A stretch of 64,000 nt of DNA from Amoebidium appalachense. Taxonomy: Eukaryota > Ichthyosporea. Every line of letters starts with the position of its first letter. Positions within the stretch are counted from its first letter, which is position 1. Below are positions 24,377-35,785 of this stretch, in pieces. The stretch spans positions 12,462,001 through 12,526,000 of the forward strand of contig CAVNZM010000005.1 of NCBI GenBank assembly GCA_963693365.1. The letters run 5' to 3'. A program made the translations under genes and the position numbers. Below the pieces are notes generated by a model that saw nothing but the letters and a program-made list of their open reading frames with translations, was not told the DNA's origin and searched no databases.

Positions 24377-24839
24377 GGTGGATGTTGGGGTGGGTTGACT
24401 GAGCAACTAAAAAACATGGGCTCCTGCTAGATAAGGCGTGCTCTCGGATATAAACAGGTGCGTTAGGCTCAGAACACACTGGTTTAGTGAGTTGTAGCTG
24501 CGTTCTGTGCACTCCCCTTTACCTGGCATGCATATATACACTGTTCCAACATTAAAAAAAAAAAAAAAAAAAGCGTCCCACTTGTGAATGGGTCTTATTC
24601 TGAGGTCCGGGTCATTTCCGGGTCAGAGGCCACAGAGGCCCAACTCCTCTATCATTACTTTAAAAAAACGATGGGGATTATAATTGGCTGATCACGCACC
24701 ATACGACTATCCAAATGATATGGAGGTAATTTGTTACGCCTGATCGCACCGATCCAACTTAATCGGCGTAATCAAATTTCTGGCGCCTCATGGTTAATCC
24801 TGATGTGGTCGGGGCGGCGCTATCAAGCGATCTGGGCGG

Positions 24840-25130
24840 TCTGTATCGGTCGGCGCGGTTTGTATCGGTCGGTGCGATCTGTGGCGATCTGTATCGGTCG
24901 GTGCGGTCTGTGGCGGCGCTATCGGTCGGTGCGGTTTGTATCGGTCGGTGCGGTCTGTATCGGTCTGTTTCGGTCGGTGCGGTCTGTATCGGTCGGTGCG
25001 GTCTGTGGCGGCGCTATCGGTCGGTGCGGTCTGTATCTGTCGGGGCGGTCTGTATCGGTCGGTGCGGTCTGTGGCGGCGCTATCGGTCGGTGCGTCGGTT
25101 GCGGCGCTATCGGTCGGTGCGGTCGGTGGC
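24840..25130. repeat. GGTCGGTGCGGTCTGTATC tandem array
   Basis: Degenerate repeats of TCGGTCGGTGCGGTCTGTAT interspersed with GTGGCGGCGCTA run from about 24840 to 25130. The open frames through it (up to 320 codons, Arg/Ser/Val/Gly rich) follow from the repeat having no stops. Confidence 0.85.
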
Positions 25131-25600
25131 GCTATCGGGTTATCGGGTTGTCGGGTTATCGGGTTATCGGGTTATCGGGTTGTCGGGTTTTCGGGTTGTC
25201 GGGTTGTCGGGTTATCGGGTTGTCGGTTGTATCGGTTGGGGTTTTAGGGTTTATCGGTTGTATCAGGGTTCCAGGGGGGTTTTGGTTTCATCGGTTGTGT
25301 CTAGGGTTCATCGGTTGTGTCGGGTTCCAGGGTTTAGGGTTTATCGGTTGTGTCGGGTTCCAGGGTTTAGGGTTCATCGGTTGTGTCGGGTTCCAGGGTT
25401 TAGGGTTCATCGGTTGTGTCGGGTTCCAGGGTTTAGGGTTCATCGGTTGTGTCGGTTGTATCGGGTGGCTGGGTTTAGGGTTTATCGGTTGTGTCGGGTT
25501 CCAGGGTTTAGGGTTCATCGGTTGTGTCGGGTGGCAGGGTTTAGGGTTTATCGGTTGTGTCGGGTTCCAGGGTTTAGGGTTCATCGGTTGTGTCGGGTGG
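25131..25600. repeat. TCGGGTTAT 9-mers followed by a 33-bp repeat with TTTAGGG
   Basis: From 25131 to about 25240 a 9-bp motif (TCGGGTTAT/TCGGGTTGT) is repeated. From about 25280 to 25600 a 33-bp unit, CATCGGTTGTGTCGGGTTCC plus AGGGTTTAGGGTT, recurs about eight times. Each unit includes GGGTTTAGGGTT, the plant/algal-type telomere heptamer in context. The unit length is divisible by three, hence the artefactual GFIGCVGFQGL protein repeat. Confidence 0.85.
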
Positions 25601-25604
25601 CAGT

Positions 25605-25798
25605 TCGACCTGGAAAACCCCCTAATCCCAAATGGTATAGTCGGTAAAACTACTATAAAAGGCAAAAACCCCCCTAATCCCAAAATCTTATAGTCGGTAA
25701 AACTACTATAAAAGGCAAAACCCCCTAATCCCAAATCTCAGAGTTCGGTAATATTACTATAAAAGGCAAAACCCCCTAATCCCAAAACCCCCTAGCCC
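25605..25798. repeat. Three copies of a ~60-bp ACCCCCTAATCCCAAA unit
   Basis: Each copy runs from ACCCCCTAATCCCAAA through TCGGTAAAACTACTATAAAA and GGCAAAA. The last copy decays into CCCTAGCCCTAA before the (TAA)n tract. It directly follows the TTTAGGG-containing array. Confidence 0.8.
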
Positions 25799-25842
<44 letters not shown>

Positions 25843-25936
25843 TTAATAATAATAATAAAATAATGATAATAAAATAATGATAATAAAATAATAAAAATAA
25901 TAATAATAATGATAATAAAAATAATGATAATAAAAG

Positions 25937-25967
<31 letters not shown>

Positions 25968-26169
25968 GACGAAGAAGAAGAAGGACAAACGGCCAATCGG
26001 TTTTGTCACAGAATCGCCATATTTGGTTTCGTTATTTGTTTTACTGACCAATCGATATTGTCACATAATTGCCATATTTGGTTCGTGGGGCCATTAATAA
26101 TAAGAATGTTAACAATTAGAAGAAAAAAAAAACAGAAAAAAAAACAACAACAACAACAACAACAACAAC

Positions 26170-26260
<91 letters not shown>

Positions 26261-26281
26261 TTAATATTAATAATATTAATA
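25799..26281. repeat. (TAA)n tracts around a dispersed CCATATTTGG repeat
   Basis: Imperfect (TAA/ATA)n occupies about 25799-25975 and 26169-26280, with (CAA)n at 26143-26170. Between them are two copies of a ~55-bp unit (CCAATCG.TATTGTCACA.AAT.GCCATATTTGGTT) at about 25993 and 26049. Confidence 0.85.
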
Positions 26282-27613
26282 AACCTCTCTAGGTCATCTG
26301 ACCACTCTCCTATCCTTTTCCTACCTAAGATCTCCCTTGATCTGCTCCCCCCTCCCCCTCCCACCTTTCGCCTCCGTCTATCCCAGCTTAAGTCACAGTG
26401 GGGTAGAGTTGATGTATGTGTATGCTATGCTACGAAACACCCTATATATATGCGCCTATTAGAATCTGCACAAGCCAGGCCAGATTCACATCTCGTACTA
26501 GATACATGCACTAACTTTATTGTTGATGATTTGATAGATCTCGGTGATTATGCTGGCGGTGGTAGGAAGGAATATCCCGATGCTCTCTTGTTACCAAACA
26601 CCACTCCCGCTAGACTAGGTGAACCCCTGTCTCAAAAGGAAAGCTTGCGCCGGCTTGCTAGTATGAATCGATTTGGCCCCCCTGCTCGTATTATTGGTGA
26701 TACCACTGGAGACCCCCTCATAGACTCTGATAAGTATTTCTCGGAACTGTTTAAAGATAGGACCCCCGCTCAGAAACCTATTGTGTGGCCTGTAGACCCA
26801 TCTATCCCCATAGAATCGATCCTCCCCTTTTTCAGTCCCGATGCCATATGGTCTGTGATATCTAGTTATAGCTCTAGTAAGTCTTGTGGACCTGATGGAC
26901 TCCCTGCTGGGTTTCTTAAAATCCTTGTTCCCTCCTACCCACAAAAGGAAAGTGATCGTGCTATTAAACCTGATCTTACTATCATGTTAAGCTCTCTCTT
27001 TTCTTGGTGTGTTAAATGTGGACATGTCCCGTCATCTTGGTTAGATACCTTAGTGATCCCCATAGTTAAGAAGGACTCTGAGGGCCCCATATCATCCTTT
27101 CGCCCCATTACACTAACCCAGGTTGTTCGTAGATTCTTTGAAGCTTGCTTACTTAGGTTATTTGCACATCACCCTAGGTTTCAATCTATTCTTCACATAC
27201 ACCCATGCCAATCCGCTTTTCGTAAAAACAATTCATGTTATGTTCAAATAATGGCACTGCACGATTCTATGCAAGTTGGTGCACAATATGTTGGCTTTAT
27301 TGATTGGAAAACTGCTTACGATTCTGTCTCCCCTGGTCTCCTATGGGAAAAGCTTGCTGCACGGGGTGTACCACACTGCATTGGTGTTCTGTTAGAAGCA
27401 CTCTTGTCTCAAACCTATGGTAGAGCTGTGGTTAATGGGCATCTTTCATATGGTTTTGCTCGTACTAGAGGTCTCTTGCAGGGTTCATTGCTTAGCCCCT
27501 TTTTGTTTAACCTATTTATAGATGATTTGGCTGTCAAGATTTACGCCGAAAACGATGACCCTATTAATAACTTTCCGCCTGCACTTCTCTATGCTGATGA
27601 TCTGTCCCTCCAT
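26282..27613 (+). pseudogene. LINE ORF2 5' part: endonuclease end and reverse transcriptase core
   Basis: Open from 26282 (no native start because of truncation). The SDHSPI endonuclease motif comes first, then a linker, then reverse transcriptase blocks in order: SCGPDGLPAGF, LVIPIVKKDSEG..SFRPITLT, SAFRKNNSC, GFIDWKTAYDSV (first catalytic Asp), GLLQGSLLSPFLFNLFIDDL and LLYADDLSL (YADD catalytic pair). Polymerase residues look intact. The frame is lost just after LSLH at about 27611-27613, where the sequence needs one extra base to continue in the next ORF. Confidence 0.9.
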
Positions 27614-28884
27614 CAGATGTCCTTGCCCGTACCCCTAGACGCCTGCAAAGATTGTTCGATGTAGTGTCAGAGTGGTGCAAGGCAAACCTTATGATCCTTA
27701 ACATAGACAAATGTGGTGTTCTTGTACCTGATATAGCTAACAATTTACACACATTTACATTATCATCTAAACCTGTACCTATAGTTCCAGAATACAAATA
27801 TCTTGGTGTTCCGGTTGATTCTGTTGGTGTTATGTTTCCCCATATGGTCGAAAAGAGGGTAGAGTTGGCTCGTAAGCGGTTAGCTTTCTTCTCGGCTAAT
27901 ATTTTTAAAGACACACCCCTCCATCCTTCTATTAGACTTACATTTATTCGCACTTTTGTCTTCCCGGCATGTGAATATGGTTTACCCCTTCTCGCCGCTT
28001 GGATCAAGAAAGAGAGAACTAGAGCGCTTAAACCCTTGGCAAATTTCCTTGAAGCAGAAGTTGCCTCCTTTCTATCTAACAACTGTTGTAAACCTGGGCC
28101 TGTAACGCTCTCGATATATGGTCTGGTCCCAATAGCTGCTAGAGTATCCTATCTCGCGCTGAAATTCAATAAGCACATAAGCCGCTTAAAGAAGTATTTG
28201 CCCTCCCACCCTCTCTTCTCTATCCGACCTGTCCCCTCCTCACCTCTCCCCTCTTTCCTCCCCTCTCTCTCCCCTTCTCCCCTGGGCACAAATACAAATA
28301 AACCCCGCAATAGTGTGTGTGTGACTTTGGACTGCCACTTACTTATTAAACATGTACACAATCACAAGATAATCACGCAATATAACAAATGGAAAAAGAT
28401 ACCACACGACACTAGACCCGATGAAAGCATACACCTTGAAAAACTAAGCCTTATGTCTCGTTTTATATATACTGACCGCCTCAACCATATTGCCAAATAT
28501 GGCACTCGCAAGTGTATAACACCTAAATACATATTACCTTCCTGTAGAACTGGTCTTTCTCTAGCTGATGGTATTATTGATCAATTACCACGCTTTTACT
28601 GTACACGTGCTATACAGTGGAGATCTAATAAGTATAAGGTGGCATCATTTGCATGCCCAAACAACACACACACACACCAGTTTAACCAGTCATGTATCGC
28701 CAAATGTAGTTTGATAGACCACATAATACCGCAACACACACACGTCACATTCACAACAGACACCCAGAAAGATAGCCTACCTGTAAATTACAACATCCTT
28801 GATTTTATACTAAACACGCGTAACTACGACCTGTTTATTAGATGTATTGATTGGCTTGAGAAACACATCACTACAAAATTATAG
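27613..28884 (+). pseudogene. LINE ORF2 3' part: RT thumb and C-terminal region
   Basis: Continues the polymerase one base out of frame from SDVLARTPRRLQRLFDVVSE. It contains the thumb-proximal WCKANLMILNIDKCGVLV and the YKYLGVPVD motif, then about 280 residues without a recognised domain. There is a CT-rich low-complexity insert (PSSPLPSFLPSLSPSPLG, about 28224-28285). Stop TAG at 28882-28884 lies just before the (CA)n 3' tail. The split from the core reverse transcriptase means this copy could make a full enzyme only if the missing base is a sequencing gap or is bypassed. Confidence 0.85.
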
Positions 28885-28888
28885 CGCA

Positions 28889-28953
<65 letters not shown>

Positions 28954-28985
28954 CCAGCTGATACCGAGTGTCCCGAGGGGAGCCC

Positions 28986-29036
<51 letters not shown>

Positions 29037-29037
<1 letters not shown>

Positions 29038-30100
29038 GGGGAACCCCAACTAATTGATTTCTCCTTGTAGTCTTTATGGTGTCTCGTAGAGAAAGTAAAC
29101 CCTGATATATAGTCACCACCCGACATCTATGTACGTGATCATGATATACCGCTGAGGGGATATTCCGAGCAAAACCCCCCCCCCATACCTGAGACTGGTT
29201 CTCTTTGCCTCGAGTAAACAGCGTAAACCCCTAGTATTAATACTATCAATAACAACAACAACAGACCTTATTATTATTATTATATTTCATATTGACCAAT
29301 CAGTACTGCTACAGAATTGCCATATTTGGTTCGTGCTTGGTTAATTGGGCCAGTCGTTATTGTTCCAGAATCGCCGGTTGCGTATGCGACCGGCGGCGAC
29401 ACGCATGTAGCGTCCGCAACGGGCGGCCCGCATGTGGCGTGTGCGACGGGCGCCACACGTTGCGCATGCAGCGGCGCCACACACAATCAATCGGGAGTCC
29501 AGACTCCCTATATATTAACAAACTTTATCAGCAAACTTCCCCGTGGTATTGCCAATATTGTGAGGCTATTATCTATTGCCAATATCGTAAAAACACCAGA
29601 TTAATACTGAAGTAATATCAATTATCCATTGCCAATGTATTGCCAATGTATTGCGAGTAGAGATTTTCTGTGGTAGAGACTAAGCCTATGTAAAAAAATC
29701 CCGCATCTCCACAGGATATTTAGGGGTCCTCGGGATATGGGATATATCCGGATATTTAGGCAGTTTTGGGATAGTTCCAAATGATATTTAGGGAGGGGCG
29801 GGATTTCCAATCTATCCACAGGGGGTGGATATATCCCGGTCGAGCGCTCAGGATAGATCTAGGTATCCCGTGGGTTTAGGGATATATTAAATATGTTTGT
29901 GGCCAGGGATATCTATTTCTCGTATGTTACCAGTACGTAAGCAAGTATTTTATTCATTCACAATACATTGTTAGGTATGTGTAGTATATTATGGTGTTAT
30001 TATTTTTTGGTTTACAATATGGTGTCCACGTTCCCAATATATCGTGATTTGTTTGTCGACCAACTACTATGGTAGTATAATGCTATGATGACAATTTGTG
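29037..30100. other. Spacer with dispersed repeats and GGATATTTAGGG cluster
   Basis: Includes two more copies of the CCAAT..GCCATATTTGG-type unit (about 29292 and 29352), a run of GTGCGACGGGCG-type short repeats (29380-29480), the left copy of a TTGCCAATA-rich block (29520-29660), and a cluster of GGATATTTAGGG/GATATATCC motifs (29700-29880). No gene seen. Confidence 0.6.
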
Positions 30101-30102
30101 CA

Positions 30103-31310
30103 TGCGTTACTTATAAGCATCGGGTTTTTTCACTAACTACCCACAGAGTAGCTTCTAGCACGATAAATTCACCTCAAATTATAAGGGGGGATGGTGAATG
30201 TGCCCTTGGAGTACGAGGGCCACACGAAAAAAACACAAGGTTGTAGCTCGTATAGAACCCCCCTTGTAGCATAGTATATGTACATGTGTTACTTACACAT
30301 TATTGGTTTTTTCAATAACTACCCACAGAACAGCCTCTCGCACGAGACATTTACCACAAAGTTTATGGGGGGGATGGTGAATGTGCCCCTGGAGTACGAG
30401 GGCCACACGAAAAAAACACAACGTTGTAGCTCGAATAGAACCCCCCTTGTAGCATAGTATATGTACATGTGTTACTTACACATTATTGGTTTTTTCAATA
30501 CCTACCCACAGAACAGCTTCTAGCACGAGACATTTACCACAAAGTTTATGGGGGGGATAGTGAATGTGCCCCTGGAGTACGAGGGTCACACGAAAAAAAC
30601 ACAACGTTGTAGCTCGAATAGAACCCCCCTTGTAGCATAATATATGTACATGTGTTACTTACACATTATTGGTTTTTTCAATAACTACCCACAGAACAGC
30701 TTCTAGCACGAGAAATTTACCACAAAGTTTATGGGGGGGATGGTGAATGTGCCCCTGGAGTACGAGGGGCACACGAAAAAACCACAACGTTGTAGCTCGT
30801 ATCGAACCCCCCTTGTAGCATAGTAAATGTACATGTGTTACCTAGACATTCTTGGTTTTTTCAATAACTACCCACAGAACAGCTTCTAGCACGAGACATT
30901 TACCACACAGTTTATGGGGGGGATGGTGAATGTGCCCCTGGAGTACGAGGGTCACACGAAAAAAACACAACGTTGTAGCTCGTATAGAACCCCCCTTGTA
31001 GCATAGTATATGTACATGTGTTACTTACACATTATTGGTTTTTTCAATACCTACCCACAGAACAGCTTCTAGCACGAGACATTTACCACAAAGTTTATGG
31101 GGGGGATAGTGAATGTGCCTCTGGAGTACGAGGGTCACACGAAAAAAACACATCATTGTAGCCCGGATTGAAACCCCCCTTGTACCATATATATCATATA
31201 TCATGCGGCATGTGTTAGTTTCGCGTTATTGGTTTCCTAGCACGAGATATTCAGCACACAGTTGGGGTTGTGGGGGCAGTGTACACCTACAATATCAGGG
31301 GTACCGCGCG
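30103..31310. repeat. 183-bp satellite, about seven tandem copies
   Basis: The marker CCCACAGA recurs at 30140, 30321, 30504, 30688, 30871 and 31054, giving a 181-184 bp period. Each unit contains CTTCTAGCACGAGACATTT, GGTGAATGTGCCCCTGGAG and AACGTTGTAGCTCG. Central copies are nearly identical; the first and last are diverged and the array ends near the C/G-run at 31319. Confidence 0.95.
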
Positions 31311-31601
31311 GCAAAACACCCCCCCCCCCCGGGGGGGGGGGGGGGGGAGGGGGTCACGCGTGCGATGGTGCACTTATTATTACGTTAACTAGGCAGGGTA
31401 TAGCATCAACGTTATTATATGTGCTGCTGAGTTTCTTTGGTTGTACACCCGTCACCAGTCAATTTATTGGTGTTGGCGCCCACCTGTGACACCACCTCGG
31501 AAGACTGGGGTCACATGTGTGGTGCACACGGTGGGTAAATATCATCAAACTGTAGCTGCAAAAGAATGTGCAATTATGCATCACTGTCTGGTATTTGCCT
31601 A

Positions 31602-31665
<64 letters not shown>

Positions 31666-32280
31666 ACCCCAGGCCGCCTCTCCACACCACACACACACAC
31701 ACCACACACACACACTGCTGCAGAGCTACATGGATGCCATCACCATCACGCGTGATGATATTTAATTAGTATTGGTGATATTGTACCAATACGTAACGTA
31801 TATTGGTAATAGATAGTACATAGAATATATATATCACACGAATATAAATAATACGAGAGCCATATGGGGACCCCTTCCTGAATCGCACGCACGCGTGTAT
31901 ACGTCGCGTTGAAGATGTACTCCATCAACCAACTATCAACATAACAACGAGTACACAGGCCTGCCCGGGTGTACATACACGTCTGCCAGGTGTTCACATC
32001 TTCCCCCACACATGACCTTTCTACGTAAAGCGGGGATAGGCCTCGAGTAAACAGCGTTAACGTTATAACTTAAGCTCCATCGGAACGTATGGTAACGGTG
32101 TCCGAAATATGTCCACCATATCGCCAACCTCACCGATCCGCCGAGAATCGATCCAATCACATTATGTACACCATGGGAATCCGCTTCTGATAGCAAATAG
32201 TGATTGGCTAAACCCAATCCGGTTTGCAATTTTTTGTCCGTTTAAGCCTGTACGCACGTTGTTTGCTCCATTTCTCTTCC
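31311..32280. other. Spacer with C/G-runs
   Basis: Adjacent C- and G-runs (31319-31347), a very long C-run (about 31602-31665), then unique sequence. No supported gene was found. Confidence 0.55.
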
Positions 32281-32405
32281 CCCTTCCCGCAGGTCCGCAG
32301 GTCCTTTCCCGCAGGTCGCTTGGTCGCAGGTCCCTTCCCGCAGGTCGCCTGGTCGCAGTTCCCTTCCCGCAGGTCGCCTGGTCACAGGTCCCATCCGCAG
32401 GTCGC
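32281..32405. repeat. GCAGGTCGCCTGGTC minisatellite
   Basis: About four copies of a ~30-bp unit (CCCTTCCCGCAGGTCGCCTG followed by GTCGCAGGT). Each unit has one or two CGCAGGTC motifs, which look like joined splice acceptor/donor signals on the plus strand. Confidence 0.85.
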
Positions 32406-33220
32406 GCAGCCACCGTGCTGAATGGTTTCGACCATGCTGCATGCTGCCGCTTCTTCGCCTAACGGCTGAAAGGCCGTTTGAAGGTTAGTTTTGTGTTGCC
32501 TGCTTTTGTGCATGTGGCGTTTGTCTGTCTGGTCTGTGTCCGTGCCTGTGATTGTGTCTGTGTCTGTGTCTGTGTCTGTGTGCGTGTGTGTGTATGTGTG
32601 TGTGCGTGCGTGTGCGTGTGCCTGCTGGCTGCAGATGCACGTTGCCTTTTCACGTTCATGAACCAGCGACTGTGGGCACTACTTTTGCTGTTAGCACTAT
32701 AGCTATCATCCCCTCCACCAGTCGTTCAAGCTATTTTCTGCTTCTCTAGACTTCATAAGTTCTGGTCCGGGTTTCCGTCCTTACTATGTTTGAGGTTTGT
32801 TCTGTCGACTCTTTTTTTGCCACTCTAGAGGTGGGTACCGGCTCTTTGTCCTATGGCTGCTGTTGTTTCCGTTTTTCGTTTCTGTGGACATTGCCCCAGC
32901 CCAGCCTGTTGTGCTTGTGTGGTAGTTTTCTTTTTCTTTTTTCTTCTTTTTTCTTCTTTTTTTGTCATGATTCTTGGTATTTTTTGTTTGCATAAGAGTA
33001 ATGTTGATACGAGATGCGAGATAAAGTAGATACTATTAGTAGAGAATGGATGCCACCTGGGGTGATATGTTAGTTGTGTTGTTAACTTGTGTGCTGTAGG
33101 ATGCCACCTGGGGTGGTATATTAGTTGTGTTGTTTACTTGTGTGCTTGATGCCACAAGTACTTAGTAAAAAGAAAAAGAGATCATGGCATCTTCGTGTCT
33201 GTCTGCAGAACTGGAGGGAG

Positions 33221-33256
<36 letters not shown>

Positions 33257-33474
33257 GGGGGAGGGTATACAAATTGATAACAATATGGTACGGTATGGTT
33301 AACATAAAAGTAAAATGTATATACCGAATACCACCCATTTGTTACCAAACGGGCATGTCAACGTATAAAAATGGTATCGTAATGTCGTTTTAATGTTATC
33401 CGTAATGTATAAATGGTAAACATGTGTCGTTCTCGTGGTATACCTGGGTTCACCTGTGGGAAAAGGGGGTGGGG

Positions 33475-33537
<63 letters not shown>

Positions 33538-34777
33538 GGGCCACCAGGTGTGGTCCTCCTCAATATAATGTGGTATATCCAACCGAAGTTAATAAAGTGA
33601 CCATACGGAACACGTATGGATGTCGACATCTGCAATACATTGGCAATACATTGACAATGATCATGGGGCTGTGCTTACCGTACCGTGTGCATATTGCCAA
33701 TATATTGAGCATGTGATTGAGGTATCAATAAAGTTATTATTAATACATTGGCAATGTTCGTCATACGTATTATTCTTAGATATAAGACGTTACTCCGATA
33801 TGCCTTTCATATTATAAGCGCACTTGTTTTATACTGTACTTTGCATGCATTCGTTCCCATTATCAATTTATTGGCAATGTATTGGGATAATATAGTGTGA
33901 TATTTATAATATATATGTAATGCATTATCATACTTATATCTTTATGGTGGTGGTATCATTCGTATGTTGGCAATATATGCTTGATATGGAACATACTTAC
34001 ATATTCCTTATTTGTAATGTGTTGGGAGTGTATTAATCATACCTCTGTTTATGTTATCAATATACTCACGATATATAAGCAACCTATCGGCGATACCGCA
34101 TTTATATATTGATTATAGTTGGATCATATGTTGGCAATATCCCATTCCGAAACGAGCAAATCAATATGGGCTTTTTCCTCATTCCCATTTTCGCATTTTT
34201 CCTTTTCTCCATAAACTTTAGTGAGATATGCCGAATATTCTGCTGATAAATTCTAAAATTTTCACATTTTTGAAATATCATTCAACGGATAAACGATTTT
34301 TGAAAACCCATAAAATGCATTTCAAAATATCAGGATATATCGATTTTATCGATTTACTCGTATTTTCAGGATATTTCGACGGTTCGGTTCTATTTGCGCT
34401 ATTTTGGAATTTTTGCAATATCGCCAATTTATCCTTTTTCCCATTTTATGGCTTTTTTCGACGTCTGCCATATGCGTGTAAGCATATGTTATTTTTGTTG
34501 GTTTTACGTGACCGTCGACGGCGAGCTGACCGTTGACCGTTGGGTTGCAATTGGGCGCTGGTTAAACAGTTAACGTTGGGTTGCAATAGGCGACTGCACT
34601 AGTCATGTTCAAAGAATGGTGGCTAGTTAGTCGCGACTGCACCTTGTAATTCTTGGCTCACGGGCCTACTGCTGGCTTGTCTCTCTTTCACGGTACGAAT
34701 AGCCGTTCCTGTTATTACGAAGTCCCTGGTCTTATCAAGTTGTTGACGCTGCTGCAAGAGTTAAACTTGTAACCGGC
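32406..34777. other. Spacer with short duplications, long G-run and TTGGCAATA block
   Basis: Holds TG-rich sequence (32520-32620), a ~55-bp tandem duplication of GATGCCACCTGGGGTG (about 33048 and 33103), G-runs (33227-33255 and the ~60-nt run at 33478-33536), and the TTGGCAATA-rich block 33630-34150. The 34140-34480 part is unique and AT-rich. Confidence 0.55.
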
Positions 34778-35086
34778 ATGGCGCTACCAAAAGCATTGGA
34801 ACTTTGTACCAATCGAGAAGAGCTCAAAGCTCTGGTTGATGGAGGCTTTACTGACAAAGGCGAGGTTAGTTGCAACCACAGTAACCCATCCTCCCCTCCG
34901 TATACAGACGTACGTATACAGACACACACATACACATGCACAGCACAGAAAGAGTGAGAGGAGTGGAGGGAGGGAGGGAGGGAGGGAGGGAGGTATGGGG
35001 GGAGGGAGGGAGGGAGGTCGGGTGGGAGGGAGGGAGGTAGGGAGGGAGGGAGGAAGCCAAAGCGGAAGCAGAGGAAGGGAGGGAGG

Positions 35087-35122
<36 letters not shown>

Positions 35123-35210
35123 AGCATGCGTGCTTTGTGGTAGCTGTTCAAACTTGCAGTCACCGGGACAACAAGCACAACAGTTGCACTTTGCTCTGTA
35201 CCTTTGTCCA
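34778..35210 (+). CDS. Possible short two-exon gene
   Basis: ATG at 34778 opens MALPKALELCTNREELKALV and continues to GFTDKGE at 34864, followed by a donor GTTAGT. A phase-0 acceptor (AACTTGCAG ending at 35156) could add SPGQQAQQLHFALYLCP and a TAA (35208-35210), giving about 46 residues. The first exon has convincing amphipathic-helix character; the second is weaker. The intron contains (GGGA)n and a G-run. It could equally be the 5' exon of a longer gene whose other exons I could not find. Confidence 0.3.
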
Positions 35211-35415
35211 TAAATAAAAGAGAGCATGTACCTTTTATTCGATCACAACCTTCACGTCCTGACGAACCTACAAGCATTGTGTGTGGTGTGGTCGTGTGCA
35301 CATGTAGCATGAATAACCTTACACACCGCCCTCATTTTGAGCACGCACACACGTGTGTGTGTGTGTGTGTGGGTGTGTGGGTGGGTGTGTGTACACGTGT
35401 GTGTGTGTGTGTGTG

Positions 35416-35447
<32 letters not shown>

Positions 35448-35749
35448 CGGTGTGTGTGTGTGCGTGCGCGCATGCTTGTGTGTGTGTGGTGCACGCGAAG
35501 GTCACTAATTATGTGTGAGGGGGAAAAGGGGGGGGGGGGGGGGGGGGGGGGAGGATCGTCGATAACGAGAAGTCCAAGACTGAGGGCTGGGCACGGGGAG
35601 AAATAAACAATAAGGAGGTCCAGATGGAAACAAGATAGGAATAAAGGAGGAACAGCACAAAGAATGGGGCGACGACCTTTTGTGCATGTAAGTGTTGTGT
35701 GTGTGTGTGTGTGTGTGTGTTTGGTAGTGGTGGTGGTGGTGGTGGTGGT

Positions 35750-35785
<36 letters not shown>

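Larger units (their letters stand above)
26282..29036 (+). mobile_element. 5'-truncated non-LTR retrotransposon (LINE) with poly(A) tail
   Basis: Starts abruptly after the (TAA)n tract inside the C-terminal end of an apurinic-type endonuclease (SSDHSPILF, about 26294-26320). It continues through a reverse transcriptase and ends in an A-run of about 47 nt (28989-29036) preceded by a (CA)n tract. The missing 5' end is typical of abortive target-primed reverse transcription. No clear target-site duplication was found. The clade cannot be set from motifs alone. Confidence 0.9.

Noticed and set aside
24731-25693. 320-codon plus-strand ORF rich in GFIGCVGFQGL repeats, also open in a second frame (285 codons)
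   Set aside because: Follows from a 33-bp tandem repeat without stops; two frames are open at once and there is no splice, promoter or domain support.
30103-31310. CRISPR-like array
   Set aside because: The whole 183-bp unit repeats, with no unique spacers, and the context is eukaryotic.
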